Positions 31,424 to 40,745 of a stretch of 64,000 bases of DNA are shown one piece after another; positions within the stretch are counted from its first letter, which is position 1; each line of letters begins with the position of its first letter. The notes beneath the pieces were generated by a model. The model was given only the letters and a program-made list of their open reading frames with translations. It had not been told where the DNA came from and did not search any database. The stretch comes from Corallococcus sp. AS-1-6 (GTDB lineage Bacteria > Myxococcota > Myxococcia > Myxococcales > Myxococcaceae): NCBI RefSeq assembly GCF_020037015.1, contig NZ_JAIQDE010000006.1:1-64000 (forward strand), in the 5' to 3' direction. A program made the position numbers and the translations under genes.

Positions 31424-33615
31424 CAGGCGCGCAGGGACTCCGCCACGGGCACGGCGGCCGGCAGCGTGACGGTGAGCAGCGTGCCGCGGCCCTCGCGGCT
31501 CTCCGCGCGCAGCGTGCCGCCCAGGCCGGTGACGATGGTGTGGCTGACGGACAGGCCCAGGCCGGTGCTGTGGGGGCGCGCGGTGGCGAAGGGCTCGAAG
31601 ATGTGCGCGAGCGCGTCCTGTGACAGGCCCTTGCCGGAGTCCTGCACCTCCACCACCACCTCGCCGTCCTCGCTGGTGTAGGCCGCCACGCGCAGCACGT
31701 TGTGCGCGGCGTCCTGCGCGTCCATCTGGTGCAGGCCGTTGAGCAGCAGGTTGAGGAAGAGCTGGGTGAGGCGCGCCTCGTCCGCGTCCACCGTGGGCAT
31801 GTCGTGGAAGTCCCGCTCCAGCCGCGCGCGGTGCTGCAGCTCGCCGCGCAGGAGCTTGAGCGCGTTCTCCAGCACCGGCTGCACGGCCACGCGGGCGCGG
31901 TGCTCCGGCGGCTTGCGCGACAGCGTGCGCAGGTCCTGCACGATGTGCTTGAGCCGGGTGGCGCCCTCCACCGTCTCGCCCAGCGCCTCCAGCATGTCGT
32001 CCAGGTCCGCGCGGGGCACGGGCCGGCCTTCGAGCAGCGGCTGCTTCAGGCGGTCCATCTCCTCGCGGATGAACGACAGGTTCGCCAGCACGAAGGCCAG
32101 CGGGTTGTTCATCTCATGGCCCACCGCCGCCGCGAGCGAGCCCAGCGCGGACAGCCGGTCCGCCTGGAACAGCCGCGCCTCCATCTGCTTGCGCAGCGTC
32201 ACGTCGCGCGCGAACACGCGCAGGCCCGGCGGGTCCCAGAGCTGCGCGATGGTGAGCTCCCAGTAGCGCCCGTCCAGGTGCACCGTGGGCGGCGGCTCTC
32301 CCGGGGGCGCGCCCCGCCACGCCCAGACGATGGCGGCGTTCACCAGCGGGTGCTCGGCGCCCTTCTCCACCAGGTCCTGGAAGGCCGCGTGGGTGGCGGG
32401 GTTCGCGTACCGCAGCGCCCCGTCCATGCCCAACTCCAGCAGCGGCTCCGGGTGCAGCAGCGGGAACGACGCCAGCCGGTACAGCGGGTCCTCCAGCGCG
32501 CGCAGGCCGCTGACGTCGCGCACCAGCAGGCCCAGCCGCACGCCCGTGTCCCCGGGCGAGGGCTCGCACGGGGTGATTTCGGCCGCGTAGACGCGCTCGT
32601 CGCCGTTCACGGTGAGCCGGTACTCCAGCCGCCCGTCGGAACCGCCCCGGAGGACGGCGTCGAGCAGGGACATGAGGGGCTTGCTCGCGGCGGTGCCCAG
32701 GACCTCCTCCAGCATGCGCCCCTCCCCACCACGCACGCTCAGGCCGAAGGCGCGGCCGGAGGGGGACCACAGCCGCAGGCAGCGGCCCTCCGCGTCCAGC
32801 TCTCCGGCCAGGTACTCGGCGGTCCCCGTGGGACGCGGGCCGGACGCGGGCGCGTCCAGGCCGGGCGACCGGACGAAGGTCTCCACCCGGAAGGGGCCCA
32901 TGAGCATCTCCAGGCCCGCGCCGTCGGTGTTCATCCGGGTGAGGACGGAGATGAGCGCCTGCGCGTCCGCCTCCGGCATCCGCTTCGTGAGGATGAGGCC
33001 GTCGGCGAGCGTGGGGATGGTGAAGAGGAACGGCGTGAGCCTCGGCGCGTCCGCGCCCAGGTACGTCGTCAGCGTGGCGCGCATCGCGTGCGCGTCCTTG
33101 TGGTTGCAGAAGAGCGCGCACAGGTCCGACTCGCCGCGCAGCACGGCATCCAGCGCCTTGCGGTAGGTCCCCAGGAAGCGCTGCTCGGAGAAGAGCGTGT
33201 CCGGGCGCAGGCCCAGCGACTCCAGGTGGCGCACCGGCAACAGGTGCCCGCCGGTGGAGCGCGGCGCCACCCAGGCCACGCGCTTGCCCGGCAGCGTCTC
33301 CAGCGTCAGCGGCTCGTCCGCGCGGCAGATGAAGGCCGCGTGGTAGTAGCAACTGCCGGAGCGCACCGCGCGCAGCACCGCGCGCGCCTGCGGCTCGAAG
33401 GCGTTGCACTGCTCGGCGGTGCCCCAGGCCATCTCCACCCGGCCCGCCGCGAGCTCCGCCTCCAGGTACTCGTAGGAGGGCGCCATGGACATCACCACCG
33501 GGCGGCCCATCCGCTCCGACAGCGCCCGCGCGAACAGCTCCACGCGCACGTGCTCCCGCACCTCACCGAGGGTCGGATAGAGCAGGCAACGGATGGGCGC
33601 GGTCGATGCGGTCAC
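31420..33615 (-). CDS. Sensor histidine kinase with PhnD-like solute-binding domain
   Basis: 731 residues without a signal peptide or transmembrane helix. Residues about 1-255 resemble periplasmic phosphate/phosphonate-binding proteins (PhnD type: SYEYLEAELAAGRVEMAWGT). One or two PAS-like modules follow (about 275-370 and 395-480). The kinase core has the HisKA His500 in VGHEMNNPLAF and the HATPase boxes NLLLNGLHQ, DSGKGL and GLGLS. It starts with GTG and has GGAGGA 7 nt upstream. Because no export signal exists, the binding-like domain should sit in the cytosol. No response regulator is adjacent. Confidence 0.85.
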   Translation of the reverse strand: MTASTAPIRCLLYPTLGEVREHVRVELFARALSERMGRPVVMSMAPSYEYLEAELAAGRVEMAWGTAEQCNAFEPQARAVLRAVRSGSCYYHAAFICRADEPLTLETLPGKRVAWVAPRSTGGHLLPVRHLESLGLRPDTLFSEQRFLGTYRKALDAVLRGESDLCALFCNHKDAHAMRATLTTYLGADAPRLTPFLFTIPTLADGLILTKRMPEADAQALISVLTRMNTDGAGLEMLMGPFRVETFVRSPGLDAPASGPRPTGTAEYLAGELDAEGRCLRLWSPSGRAFGLSVRGGEGRMLEEVLGTAASKPLMSLLDAVLRGGSDGRLEYRLTVNGDERVYAAEITPCEPSPGDTGVRLGLLVRDVSGLRALEDPLYRLASFPLLHPEPLLELGMDGALRYANPATHAAFQDLVEKGAEHPLVNAAIVWAWRGAPPGEPPPTVHLDGRYWELTIAQLWDPPGLRVFARDVTLRKQMEARLFQADRLSALGSLAAAVGHEMNNPLAFVLANLSFIREEMDRLKQPLLEGRPVPRADLDDMLEALGETVEGATRLKHIVQDLRTLSRKPPEHRARVAVQPVLENALKLLRGELQHRARLERDFHDMPTVDADEARLTQLFLNLLLNGLHQMDAQDAAHNVLRVAAYTSEDGEVVVEVQDSGKGLSQDALAHIFEPFATARPHSTGLGLSVSHTIVTGLGGTLRAESREGRGTLLTVTLPAAVPVAESLRAC

Positions 33616-33877
33616 GACGAATTCCTCCGATGAGCCCCCTCTCCCGCATGCACGGACTGCCGGCGCGCGAGTGCTCCCTGACTACCCCAAAATTTACGGC
33701 GATGCCACACTATTCTTGATTCGCTGTAATAAGTAGATTCCCCAGGTTTACCACGTTCCGACCCAGGGTCGGAGGCGACTTCCGCGCACCGTGAGTGAAA
33801 CCCGACTCCGGAGGGGCTGGCACCCGGGCTGCACTGGGGGTGGGTGGACGGGTGCAACCCAGGGAAGGAGCGGACGG

Positions 33878-34531
33878 ATGCGCTGGCTCGTGAGGGGGCT
33901 GTGGCTGCTGGCCCTCGTGCTGGTGGGGGCGGCGTGGCTGGTGGGCCGCGGGACGCAGGCGGCGCCGCGACAGGCGGAGGGTGTGGCGGCGAAGGTGCGG
34001 ACGGGGGACGTGGTGTTCCAGACGTCGGGATCACGCCAGTCGAAGGCCATCCAGGTGGCCACGCACAGCCCGCTGTCGCACGTGGGGCTGGTGGAGGTGA
34101 CGCCGGAGGGGGTGTTCGTGGTGGAGGCGGTGCAGCCGGTGAAGCGCACGCCGTTCGCGCAATGGAAGGCGCGCGGGGTGAAGGGGCGGCTGTTGGTGAT
34201 GCGCCCGCAGGGGGTGGATGACGCGGCGAAGGCGCGCGCGGTGGAGGAGGCGAAGCGGCACCTGGGCAAGCCGTACGACGCGCTCTTCGGGTGGGGGGAC
34301 GAGGCGATGTACTGCTCGGAGCTGGTGCGCAAGGCGTACGCGGCCGGCGCCGGCGTGGAGTACGGCAGGATGAAGCGGCTGGGCGACCTGGACGTGGCGG
34401 GGCTGCGGCGGGAGATCGCGGAGCGCTACCGGGGGCCGGTGCCGGTGGACCTGGAGCTGGTGACGCCCGCGAGCCTGGCGGCGGATGCCCGGCTCGCGGT
34501 CGTGCATTCGGACTTCCCGCGGGCGCCCTGA
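33878..34531 (+). CDS. YiiX-like (permuted NlpC/P60) secreted or membrane peptidase
   Basis: 217 residues. One N-terminal hydrophobic segment (LWLLALVLVGAAWLVG) is likely an uncleaved anchor or signal. The permuted papain-like fold of the YiiX group is shown by GDVVFQT, THSPLSHVGLVE with the His, and MYCSELVRKAY with the catalytic Cys. The protein might hydrolyse or acylate peptides or lipids; the activity is unknown. The ATG at 33878 has AAGGAG 8 nt upstream. It converges on the Asp-box gene (10-nt gap). The 262-nt region before it is AT-rich near 33690-33760, unlike most of the window. Confidence 0.8.
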   Translation: MRWLVRGLWLLALVLVGAAWLVGRGTQAAPRQAEGVAAKVRTGDVVFQTSGSRQSKAIQVATHSPLSHVGLVEVTPEGVFVVEAVQPVKRTPFAQWKARGVKGRLLVMRPQGVDDAAKARAVEEAKRHLGKPYDALFGWGDEAMYCSELVRKAYAAGAGVEYGRMKRLGDLDVAGLRREIAERYRGPVPVDLELVTPASLAADARLAVVHSDFPRAP

Positions 34532-34541
34532 CGCCCGCGCC

Positions 34542-36938
34542 TCAGCGCTTCACGCGCAGGACCTGGAACCCCTTCCCTCCGGCTCCGAAGCCCTTCAGGT
34601 TCTCCGCCCGCACCACCAGGTCGCCGCCGGGCAGCACGCCCCAGACCTCCACGCGGGCGAGGACGCCGCTGGTGGCCCGCTCGTAGCCGCGGGCCTCCAT
34701 CCACGCCACGCCGTCCGTGCTGGTGAAGAGCCGCGCGAAGAGGTCCGACGCGGGCTGCACGTCGCCCACGTCCGCCCTGGCCGTCCCCAGCACGAAGCCG
34801 CCGCCCGTCAGCGCCTCCAGCGAGTACGCCGGGCCCGGCAAGGTCATCAGCGCGTCCACCCTTCCGCTCGCGTACACGCGCAGGAGCTTCGGGTGCTCGG
34901 GCTCGTAGAGGGTGGACTGCCCCATGAGCAGCTCGCCGCCCGGCAACACCGTCCCCGTCACCGCGTTGGCCGCGTAGCCGCCCATCACCTTCGTCCAGTT
35001 GCGGCCCCCGTCCGTCGAGCGCACCACCGCCGCCTGCGCGCTGCTGCTGCCGAACGTGGCCCACAGCGCGCCGCGCGTCGCGTCCGCGTACAGCGCCGTG
35101 CCGTGCCGGTGGTCCTGGAACGTCGCGCGCGTGGACCACGTCGCGCCCCCGTCCGTGCTCGCCCACAGCCGCAGCGGGGTGCTCTCGGAGGTGAACGTCT
35201 GGTACTCCAGGAAGAACACCGCGCCGCCCAGCTCCGCGAAGCTCGCGGGCGACATCGCGCGGTAGCTCCCGAGCGCCGCCACGTCCGCCCACGTGCGCCC
35301 GCCGTCCGTCGAGCGCTCCAGGTGGTAGCTGCCGCTGCGGCTCATCTGCGCCAGCAGCGTCCCGTCCTTGAGCACCGCCATCACCCAGAACGACGCGCCG
35401 CCCACCCCCTGCCCTCGCGCGCTGAAGGTGCGCCCGCCGTCCGTGCTCGCCAACAGCTTCGAGCGGCTCCCGTCCAGCGCCAGCGCGTACACGGTGCCCG
35501 CGCCGTCCACGGCCAGCACCTCATGCGTCGTGTTCGTGAACACCGGCTCCAGCGTCACCGGCCCCTGCACCCCGCCATCCCCCGGCGGAGTCCCCGCGTC
35601 CACGCCGCCATCCGTGCCCGAGCCCGCGTCCGGAGTCCCCGCGTCCACGCCGGCATCCGTGCCCGTTCCGGCATCCGTGCCCGAGCCGCCATCCGGCGTC
35701 CCCGCGTCGAAGCCGCCATCCGGCGTCCCGCCGTCCTGCCCGGAGCCGCCGCCTTCCGGCTGGCGGGCCAGGGCCACGCGCATCACCCGGCCGCTGGAGT
35801 TCGCGTCCACCGCGTCGCCGTAGAAGCACGGCACCTCCGTGACGCTGTCCGGCAGCACGTCCAGGGTGCTCAGGTAGCCCTTGAAGCTCGTGCGCGAATC
35901 CAGCGTCACCGGGTCGCTGAACACGCCGTTGCGCAGCACCCGCGCGCGGATTTCGTAATCCGTCGCCGTCTGGAAGTGATTGTAGAAGACATACAGCGCG
36001 TCCCCGATGCGCGTCACCGCGGGCTGCAACGCCCAGTCCGGCGTCCCCTCCACCAGGATGCGCGAGCCGAACGACGTCCCGTCGAAGCGCCGGTAGTACA
36101 GCCGCTCCGTCTCGTCCTTGTAGACCAGGTGGATGCCGCCCTTGCCGTCCTCCACCGCGCTCAGCGCCGCGCCGTGGTAGATGCCGTCGGAGAACGCGTC
36201 CCGCTGCGGCCCCCACGTGTCCAGCGGATCCGCCGCGTCACGCACCCGCATCCGCGTGGGCTCGAAGCCGTCGTGCATGGCCCAGAAGAAGACGAGCTTG
36301 GACCCCACGCTGAGCAGCCGTCCCCCGCCCCGCTTCCGCGTCCGCCCCAGGTCCGGCTGCCGCTGGAAGCTCGCGCCGCCGTCCGTGGACACCGCCACCA
36401 CCGCCGTGGCGCCGCCGTCCGCCTCCAGCCGGAACGCCTGCACCCACAGCCGCCCCTTCGAGTCCCGCGCCAGCAGCGCCCGCGAGTACGCCGTCGCGCT
36501 GTCCGCGTTGAACACCCGCACCGCTGGCTCCGGCGTCCAGGTGTCCCCGTCCGCGTCGTAGCGCCACCACTGGAAGTACACGTCGTGCCGCGACGACGCC
36601 GCCAGCGAGGGGGCTTCGTACGCGTAGACCATCGCCACGTCGCGCCCCACCGCGACCAGCTCCGCCCGGTCGTGGTGCGACGCGTCCGGCTGGATTTCCG
36701 CCAGCTTGGAGAAGCTCTGGAACCCGTCCTCGGAACGGAACAGGTTCAGCCCCTGGCCCTCCGCCCCCTGCTGCTGGATGGCCAGGAGCCACGTGGGCGC
36801 ATGCCCGTTGCCTGTTTCAATCCGCACCGCGTGCCGGTGCGCCGGCAGCGTCAGGGCATTGCCCCCGCCGGCCGGCACCATGGGCACTCCTCCCGCCGCC
36901 ACCACCGTGGTCAGCAGGGCCCCCACCCAGGACATCAT
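34542..36938 (-). CDS. Secreted Asp-box (BNR/sialidase-like) repeat protein
   Basis: 798 residues. The signal region (MMSWVGALLTTVVAAGGVP) is followed by two beta-propeller-like blocks containing Asp-box patterns such as STDGGASFQR, STDGGRTFSA, STDGGRTWADV and SADGG-like variants. The blocks are joined by an Asp/Gly/Thr/Ala-rich linker (about 35590-35750 in DNA, PDGG and DAGT motifs). Asp-boxes occur in sialidases and other glycan-binding propellers, but the catalytic Arg triad is not evident, so the protein may only bind. Of the two adjacent ATGs, 36938 is used. Confidence 0.78.
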   Translation of the reverse strand: MMSWVGALLTTVVAAGGVPMVPAGGGNALTLPAHRHAVRIETGNGHAPTWLLAIQQQGAEGQGLNLFRSEDGFQSFSKLAEIQPDASHHDRAELVAVGRDVAMVYAYEAPSLAASSRHDVYFQWWRYDADGDTWTPEPAVRVFNADSATAYSRALLARDSKGRLWVQAFRLEADGGATAVVAVSTDGGASFQRQPDLGRTRKRGGGRLLSVGSKLVFFWAMHDGFEPTRMRVRDAADPLDTWGPQRDAFSDGIYHGAALSAVEDGKGGIHLVYKDETERLYYRRFDGTSFGSRILVEGTPDWALQPAVTRIGDALYVFYNHFQTATDYEIRARVLRNGVFSDPVTLDSRTSFKGYLSTLDVLPDSVTEVPCFYGDAVDANSSGRVMRVALARQPEGGGSGQDGGTPDGGFDAGTPDGGSGTDAGTGTDAGVDAGTPDAGSGTDGGVDAGTPPGDGGVQGPVTLEPVFTNTTHEVLAVDGAGTVYALALDGSRSKLLASTDGGRTFSARGQGVGGASFWVMAVLKDGTLLAQMSRSGSYHLERSTDGGRTWADVAALGSYRAMSPASFAELGGAVFFLEYQTFTSESTPLRLWASTDGGATWSTRATFQDHRHGTALYADATRGALWATFGSSSAQAAVVRSTDGGRNWTKVMGGYAANAVTGTVLPGGELLMGQSTLYEPEHPKLLRVYASGRVDALMTLPGPAYSLEALTGGGFVLGTARADVGDVQPASDLFARLFTSTDGVAWMEARGYERATSGVLARVEVWGVLPGGDLVVRAENLKGFGAGGKGFQVLRVKR

Positions 36939-37110
36939 GTGATTTCGCGCCCCCTGTCGTATCCCCGCCCGAAAGGTAGGGACGGCAGACCCGGGAGCAA
37001 TCCGGCGGAGGCGGACCTGGAGGGTCCGGCCATCTCCGCGCGGACAGGTGAACACACCCCACCGCGCGACGCCCCCGGACTGTTGGGAGCGCCGCGCCGG
37101 TGCCCTGCGA

Positions 37111-37869
37111 CTACTTCGCCTTGCGGCGGCGCGGGGCGGGGGTGCCCGCGTCGGTGGCGGTGCCCGCGTCCATGCCCTCGAGCGTGCCCGCGTCCGCGTC
37201 CGTGCCGGCGTCCGGCGTGGCCGTGGTGACGGCCGGGGGCGGGTTCACCAGCTTCAGCGAGGTGAGGAACTGGTCCGCCGTGGTGTTGGGGTGGTTGGGG
37301 TTGTAGATGACCAGCAGCGTGTACAGGCGCGGGCCCACCAGGAAGTTGCGCGCCTTCACCTCACCGACCACCGGCGAGCTGACCGTGTAGGCCTTGCCGG
37401 GGTAGCCATCCAGGGTGACGTCCGACTCTTCCTTGATGGTGCCCTGGACCTGCTTGACCAGGCCGTCCTTGCCCTCGTTCAGCAGGGCCTCCGGGGGACG
37501 GCTCGACACCAGGCGCTCCGGGTAGTCCGCGGTGCTGACGGAGTAGATGGTGCCGTCCTCGGTGCGCGAGGAGAAGGCCGCGGTGTTCACCGTGTTGGCG
37601 CCCAGCGGGACCTGCTTGCGCTCCACCTGGGGCTCCGTCGGCATCTCGATGGAGAAGCCTTCCGTCGCCTCGTAGGGCTTGAAGGCCGGGGCCGGGGTGG
37701 CCGAGCCCTCGTTGGGCACGTCCTCGATGGTGGAGGTCGCCTGGGGGCCCCCGGTGCCGCCCGACGTGGACGACGAGGAGCCTTCGGTCTTCTGCTGGTT
37801 GGCGCACGCACCTGCGATGAGCGCGAGGGTGGTGAGCGACGCGAGGAGGAGGCGGGACAACGGGCGCAT
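37111..37869 (-). CDS. Lipoprotein of unknown function
   Basis: 252 residues. The signal ends in a lipobox (LTTLALIAGAC). A Ser/Thr/Gly-rich spacer leads to a compact domain with alternating strands (GFSIEMPTEPQVERKQVPLG, then PGKAYTVSSPVVGEVKARN). The C-terminus is Asp/Ala/Thr-rich and ends in basic residues. The middle resembles PsbP/MOG1-like folds, which I cannot confirm. The ATG at 37869 has AGGAAG 8 nt upstream. It sits alone downstream of the liv operon. Confidence 0.72.
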   Translation of the reverse strand: MRPLSRLLLASLTTLALIAGACANQQKTEGSSSSTSGGTGGPQATSTIEDVPNEGSATPAPAFKPYEATEGFSIEMPTEPQVERKQVPLGANTVNTAAFSSRTEDGTIYSVSTADYPERLVSSRPPEALLNEGKDGLVKQVQGTIKEESDVTLDGYPGKAYTVSSPVVGEVKARNFLVGPRLYTLLVIYNPNHPNTTADQFLTSLKLVNPPPAVTTATPDAGTDADAGTLEGMDAGTATDAGTPAPRRRKAK

Positions 37870-38050
37870 GGGCACGCTTCCTGAGAGGGAAGTGGAAGAA
37901 AACAGACTGACTTGTCGGACGGTAGACGAAGTCCTCCGCCGCTGACTACCCGAGTTTCGACACGGCGCGAGCAACTTGCCCACGCGCCGCCCCCGGAAGC
38001 GTCCGGGGGCGGACAACGTGCAGCGAGGCCGGAAAATCGGCGCGGGAGGG

Positions 38051-38803
38051 CTATTCGCCCAGGTACGCGCGCCGCACCTCGGCGCTGTCCAGGAGCGCCT
38101 TGCCGGGGCCGGCCATCACCACCTCGCCCGTCTCCAGCACGTAGCCGTAGTGGGCGGCGTTGAGGGCCAGGTGCGCGTTCTGCTCCACCAGCAGCACGCT
38201 GACGCCGGTGGCGTTCACCTCGCGCAGCGTGCGGAAGATGGTCTCCGTCACCTGCGGCGCCAGGCCCAGGGACGGTTCGTCCAGCAGCAGGAGCTGCGGC
38301 TTGCTGAGCAGCGCCCGGGCGATGGCGAGCATCTGCTGCTCACCGCCGGACAGCGTGCCCGCGAGCTGCTTCTGACGCTCGCGCAGCACCGGGAACAGGC
38401 TGAAGCCCTTGTCCATGTCCAGGCGCACCTGGGCGGTGTCCTTGCGCAGGTACGCGCCCAGCTCCAGGTTCTCCGTCACGGTGAGGTTGGGGAAGATGCC
38501 CCGGCCCTCCGGCGCGTGCGCCATGCCGCGCGGCACCAGTTGGTGCGCCTTGAGGCCGGTGATGTCCTGCCCCGCCAGCGTGATGCGGCCCGCGGACGGC
38601 TTGAGCATGCCGCTCACCGCGCGCAGGGTGCTCGTCTTGCCCGCGCCGTTGGCCCCGATGAGGGCCACCATCTCGCCCCGGCCCACCGTCAGGGACACGC
38701 CCCGCAGCGCCTGGATGGCGCCGTAGCGGACCTGGATGCCCTCCACCGACAGGAGCGGCTCGAACGCGCGCCGCTCGCCCAGCACCTTCACCGGCTCGCT
38801 CAC
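38051..38803 (-). CDS. livF: Branched-chain amino acid ABC transporter ATP-binding protein LivF
   Basis: 250 residues. Walker A GANGAGKTS, the Q-loop region LPNLTVTENL-like FPNLTVTENLELGAYL, signature LSGGEQQMLAIARAL and Walker B LLLLDEPSLGLAP identify the smaller of the two HAAT ATPases. It hydrolyses ATP with LivG to drive import. The GTG at 38803 overlaps the livG stop in a GTGA, so translation is coupled. It is the last gene of the five-gene operon. Confidence 0.93.
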   Translation of the reverse strand: MSEPVKVLGERRAFEPLLSVEGIQVRYGAIQALRGVSLTVGRGEMVALIGANGAGKTSTLRAVSGMLKPSAGRITLAGQDITGLKAHQLVPRGMAHAPEGRGIFPNLTVTENLELGAYLRKDTAQVRLDMDKGFSLFPVLRERQKQLAGTLSGGEQQMLAIARALLSKPQLLLLDEPSLGLAPQVTETIFRTLREVNATGVSVLLVEQNAHLALNAAHYGYVLETGEVVMAGPGKALLDSAEVRRAYLGE

Positions 38804-39678
38804 GCCGCGCCTCCGTGGGACTCCAGGTAGCTGTCGCCCAGGTACGCCTCGATGACCTTGCGGTCGCTGCGAACTTCCGCCGGAGCGCCACGGGCGATGG
38901 TCTCGCCGTGGTCCAGCACGGTGATGCGCTCGCAGATGCCCATCACCAGCTTCATGTCGTGCTCGATGACCAGCACCCCCAGCGAGAACTCGTCGCGCAG
39001 CCGGCGGATGAGCACCATCAGGTCCGCCTTCTCCCGCGTGTTCATGCCCGCCGCGGGCTCGTCCAGCAGCAGCACCTTGGGGCGCGTGCCCAGCGCGCGG
39101 GCGATCTCCAGCCGGCGCTGCTCGCCGTAGGGCAGGTTCTTCGCCTCTTCGTCGCGGCGGTGCGACAGGCCCATGACCTCCAGCAGGTGCTCCGCCTGGC
39201 GCGTCAGCTCGCGCTCCTCGGCCTGGAAGCCGGGGGTGAGCAGCAGCGCGCGCCACCAGTCGCGGTAGTTGCGCATCGCCGTGGCGGCCTTGGCCATGGG
39301 GCCCAGGCGCACCGGGTGCAGCCCGCCTTGAGCGCGGCAGGCCACCTTCACGTTGTCCAGCGCGGTCAGGGCGCGGAACAGGCGGATGTTCTGGAACGTG
39401 CGCGCCAGCCCCAGGTGGTTGATTTGATGCGGCACCCAGCCGTTCACCCGCTGCCCGGCCACGCGCACCTCGCCCTCGGTGGGCTGGTACACGCCGGTGA
39501 GCACGTTGAACGCGGTGGACTTGCCCGCGCCGTTGGGGCCAATGAGGCCCAAGAGGTCGCCCTGGCGCACGGTGAGGTTGAAGTCCGTGAGGGCCTTGAG
39601 GCCCCCGAAGCGGATGCTCACGCCGGACGCTTGCAGCAGCGCGTCGCCAGGAGCGGGAGCGGCGGCAACGGTGCTCAT
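38800..39678 (-). CDS. livG: Branched-chain amino acid ABC transporter ATP-binding protein LivG
   Basis: 292 residues. Walker A GPNGAGKST, the LivG-specific long insert after ARTFQNIRLF, signature LPYGEQRRLEIARAL and Walker B LLLLDEPAAGMN are all visible. LivG pairs with LivF. The ATG at 39678 overlaps the livM stop in an ATGA. The 12-residue N-terminal extension before the first beta strand is Ala-rich. Confidence 0.93.
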   Translation of the reverse strand: MSTVAAAPAPGDALLQASGVSIRFGGLKALTDFNLTVRQGDLLGLIGPNGAGKSTAFNVLTGVYQPTEGEVRVAGQRVNGWVPHQINHLGLARTFQNIRLFRALTALDNVKVACRAQGGLHPVRLGPMAKAATAMRNYRDWWRALLLTPGFQAEERELTRQAEHLLEVMGLSHRRDEEAKNLPYGEQRRLEIARALGTRPKVLLLDEPAAGMNTREKADLMVLIRRLRDEFSLGVLVIEHDMKLVMGICERITVLDHGETIARGAPAEVRSDRKVIEAYLGDSYLESHGGAA

Positions 39679-40745
39679 GTCAGCCCCTTCTTCTTCCGGG
39701 GAAGCCACCGGGGCAGCACGTCCCAGAGCTCCTTCGTGCCGAACAGGCCCTGCGGACGCGCGAGCATCAGCACCACCAGCAGGAGGCCGTACACGGGCAT
39801 GCGGATCTGATCCACCTTCTGCGCCAGGCTGCCCTCGGCGCCCAGCGCGCCGAACAGCGAGCGCAGGCCCTCCGGCAGCAGCGTGAGGAAGATGGCCGCG
39901 ACGATGGCGCCCGTGGTGGAGCCCAGGCCGCCCAGCACCACCATGACGACGATCTCCATGGACTTCACGAAGGTGAACGAGCCCGGGTTGATGATGGGCA
40001 CGAAGTGCGCGAACAGGCCGCCCGCGATGCCCGCGAAGAACGACGAGATGACGAACGCGCGGACCTTGTAGCCGGTGGTGTCCACGCCCATGGCCTCGGC
40101 GGCGACCTCGTCCTCGCGGATGGCCCACAGGCTGCGGCCGTGACTGGAGCCCGCGATGCGCCGGGCCACCAGCACCACCAGGAAGACCCAGAAGTACACC
40201 ATGGCCACGCTGGAGTACTGCGGGATGCCGGACAGGCCCAGCGCGCGGCCGAAGGCCTCCGTGTTCTGCACCACCACGCGGATGATTTCGCCAAAGCCCA
40301 GCGTCACGATGGCCAGGTAGTCCCCGCGCAGCCGCAGGGACGGCAGGCCCACCAGGAAGCCGCACAGCGCCGCGCAGGTGCCGCCCGCGAGCAGCGCCAC
40401 GGTGAAGAGCACCTGGTCGCTGGCGGCCACCGGCAGGAAGGACAGCGCCACCTCCTTGAGCGAAAGGGACGTGACGCCCGCGATGTACGCGCCCACCGCC
40501 ATGAAGCCCGCGTGGCCAATGGAGAACTGGCCCGTCATGCCGTTCACGATGTTGAGGCTCACCGCGAGGATGATGTTCACCCCCACCACGGACAAGAGGT
40601 ACGTGGCGAAGGGCGAGGCGCCCAGCAGCACCTCCGCCAGCGCCAGCACCGGCAGCGCGATGAGCACGGGCAGGATGCCGCGCAGCGCCGGGGGCACGCG
40701 GCCCGCGTCCACGTCGGTCAGCGTCGTTACGCCAGGGGCCGCCAT
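39675..40745 (-). CDS. livM: Branched-chain amino acid ABC transporter permease LivM
   Basis: 356 residues with about nine hydrophobic helices. The family signature is present: NIVNGMTGQFSIGHAGFMAV and then LRLRGDYLAIVTLGFGEIIR, followed by GGLGSTTGA near the coupling region. It forms the channel together with LivH. The start overlaps the livH stop by one base (TGATG). Confidence 0.92.
   Translation of the reverse strand: MAAPGVTTLTDVDAGRVPPALRGILPVLIALPVLALAEVLLGASPFATYLLSVVGVNIILAVSLNIVNGMTGQFSIGHAGFMAVGAYIAGVTSLSLKEVALSFLPVAASDQVLFTVALLAGGTCAALCGFLVGLPSLRLRGDYLAIVTLGFGEIIRVVVQNTEAFGRALGLSGIPQYSSVAMVYFWVFLVVLVARRIAGSSHGRSLWAIREDEVAAEAMGVDTTGYKVRAFVISSFFAGIAGGLFAHFVPIINPGSFTFVKSMEIVVMVVLGGLGSTTGAIVAAIFLTLLPEGLRSLFGALGAEGSLAQKVDQIRMPVYGLLLVVLMLARPQGLFGTKELWDVLPRWLPRKKKGLT

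Noticed and set aside
33690-33760. A sigma-54 promoter in the AT-rich patch before the histidine kinase
   Set aside because: TGGCAT is present on the minus strand but the matching TTGC element is not at the right spacing.
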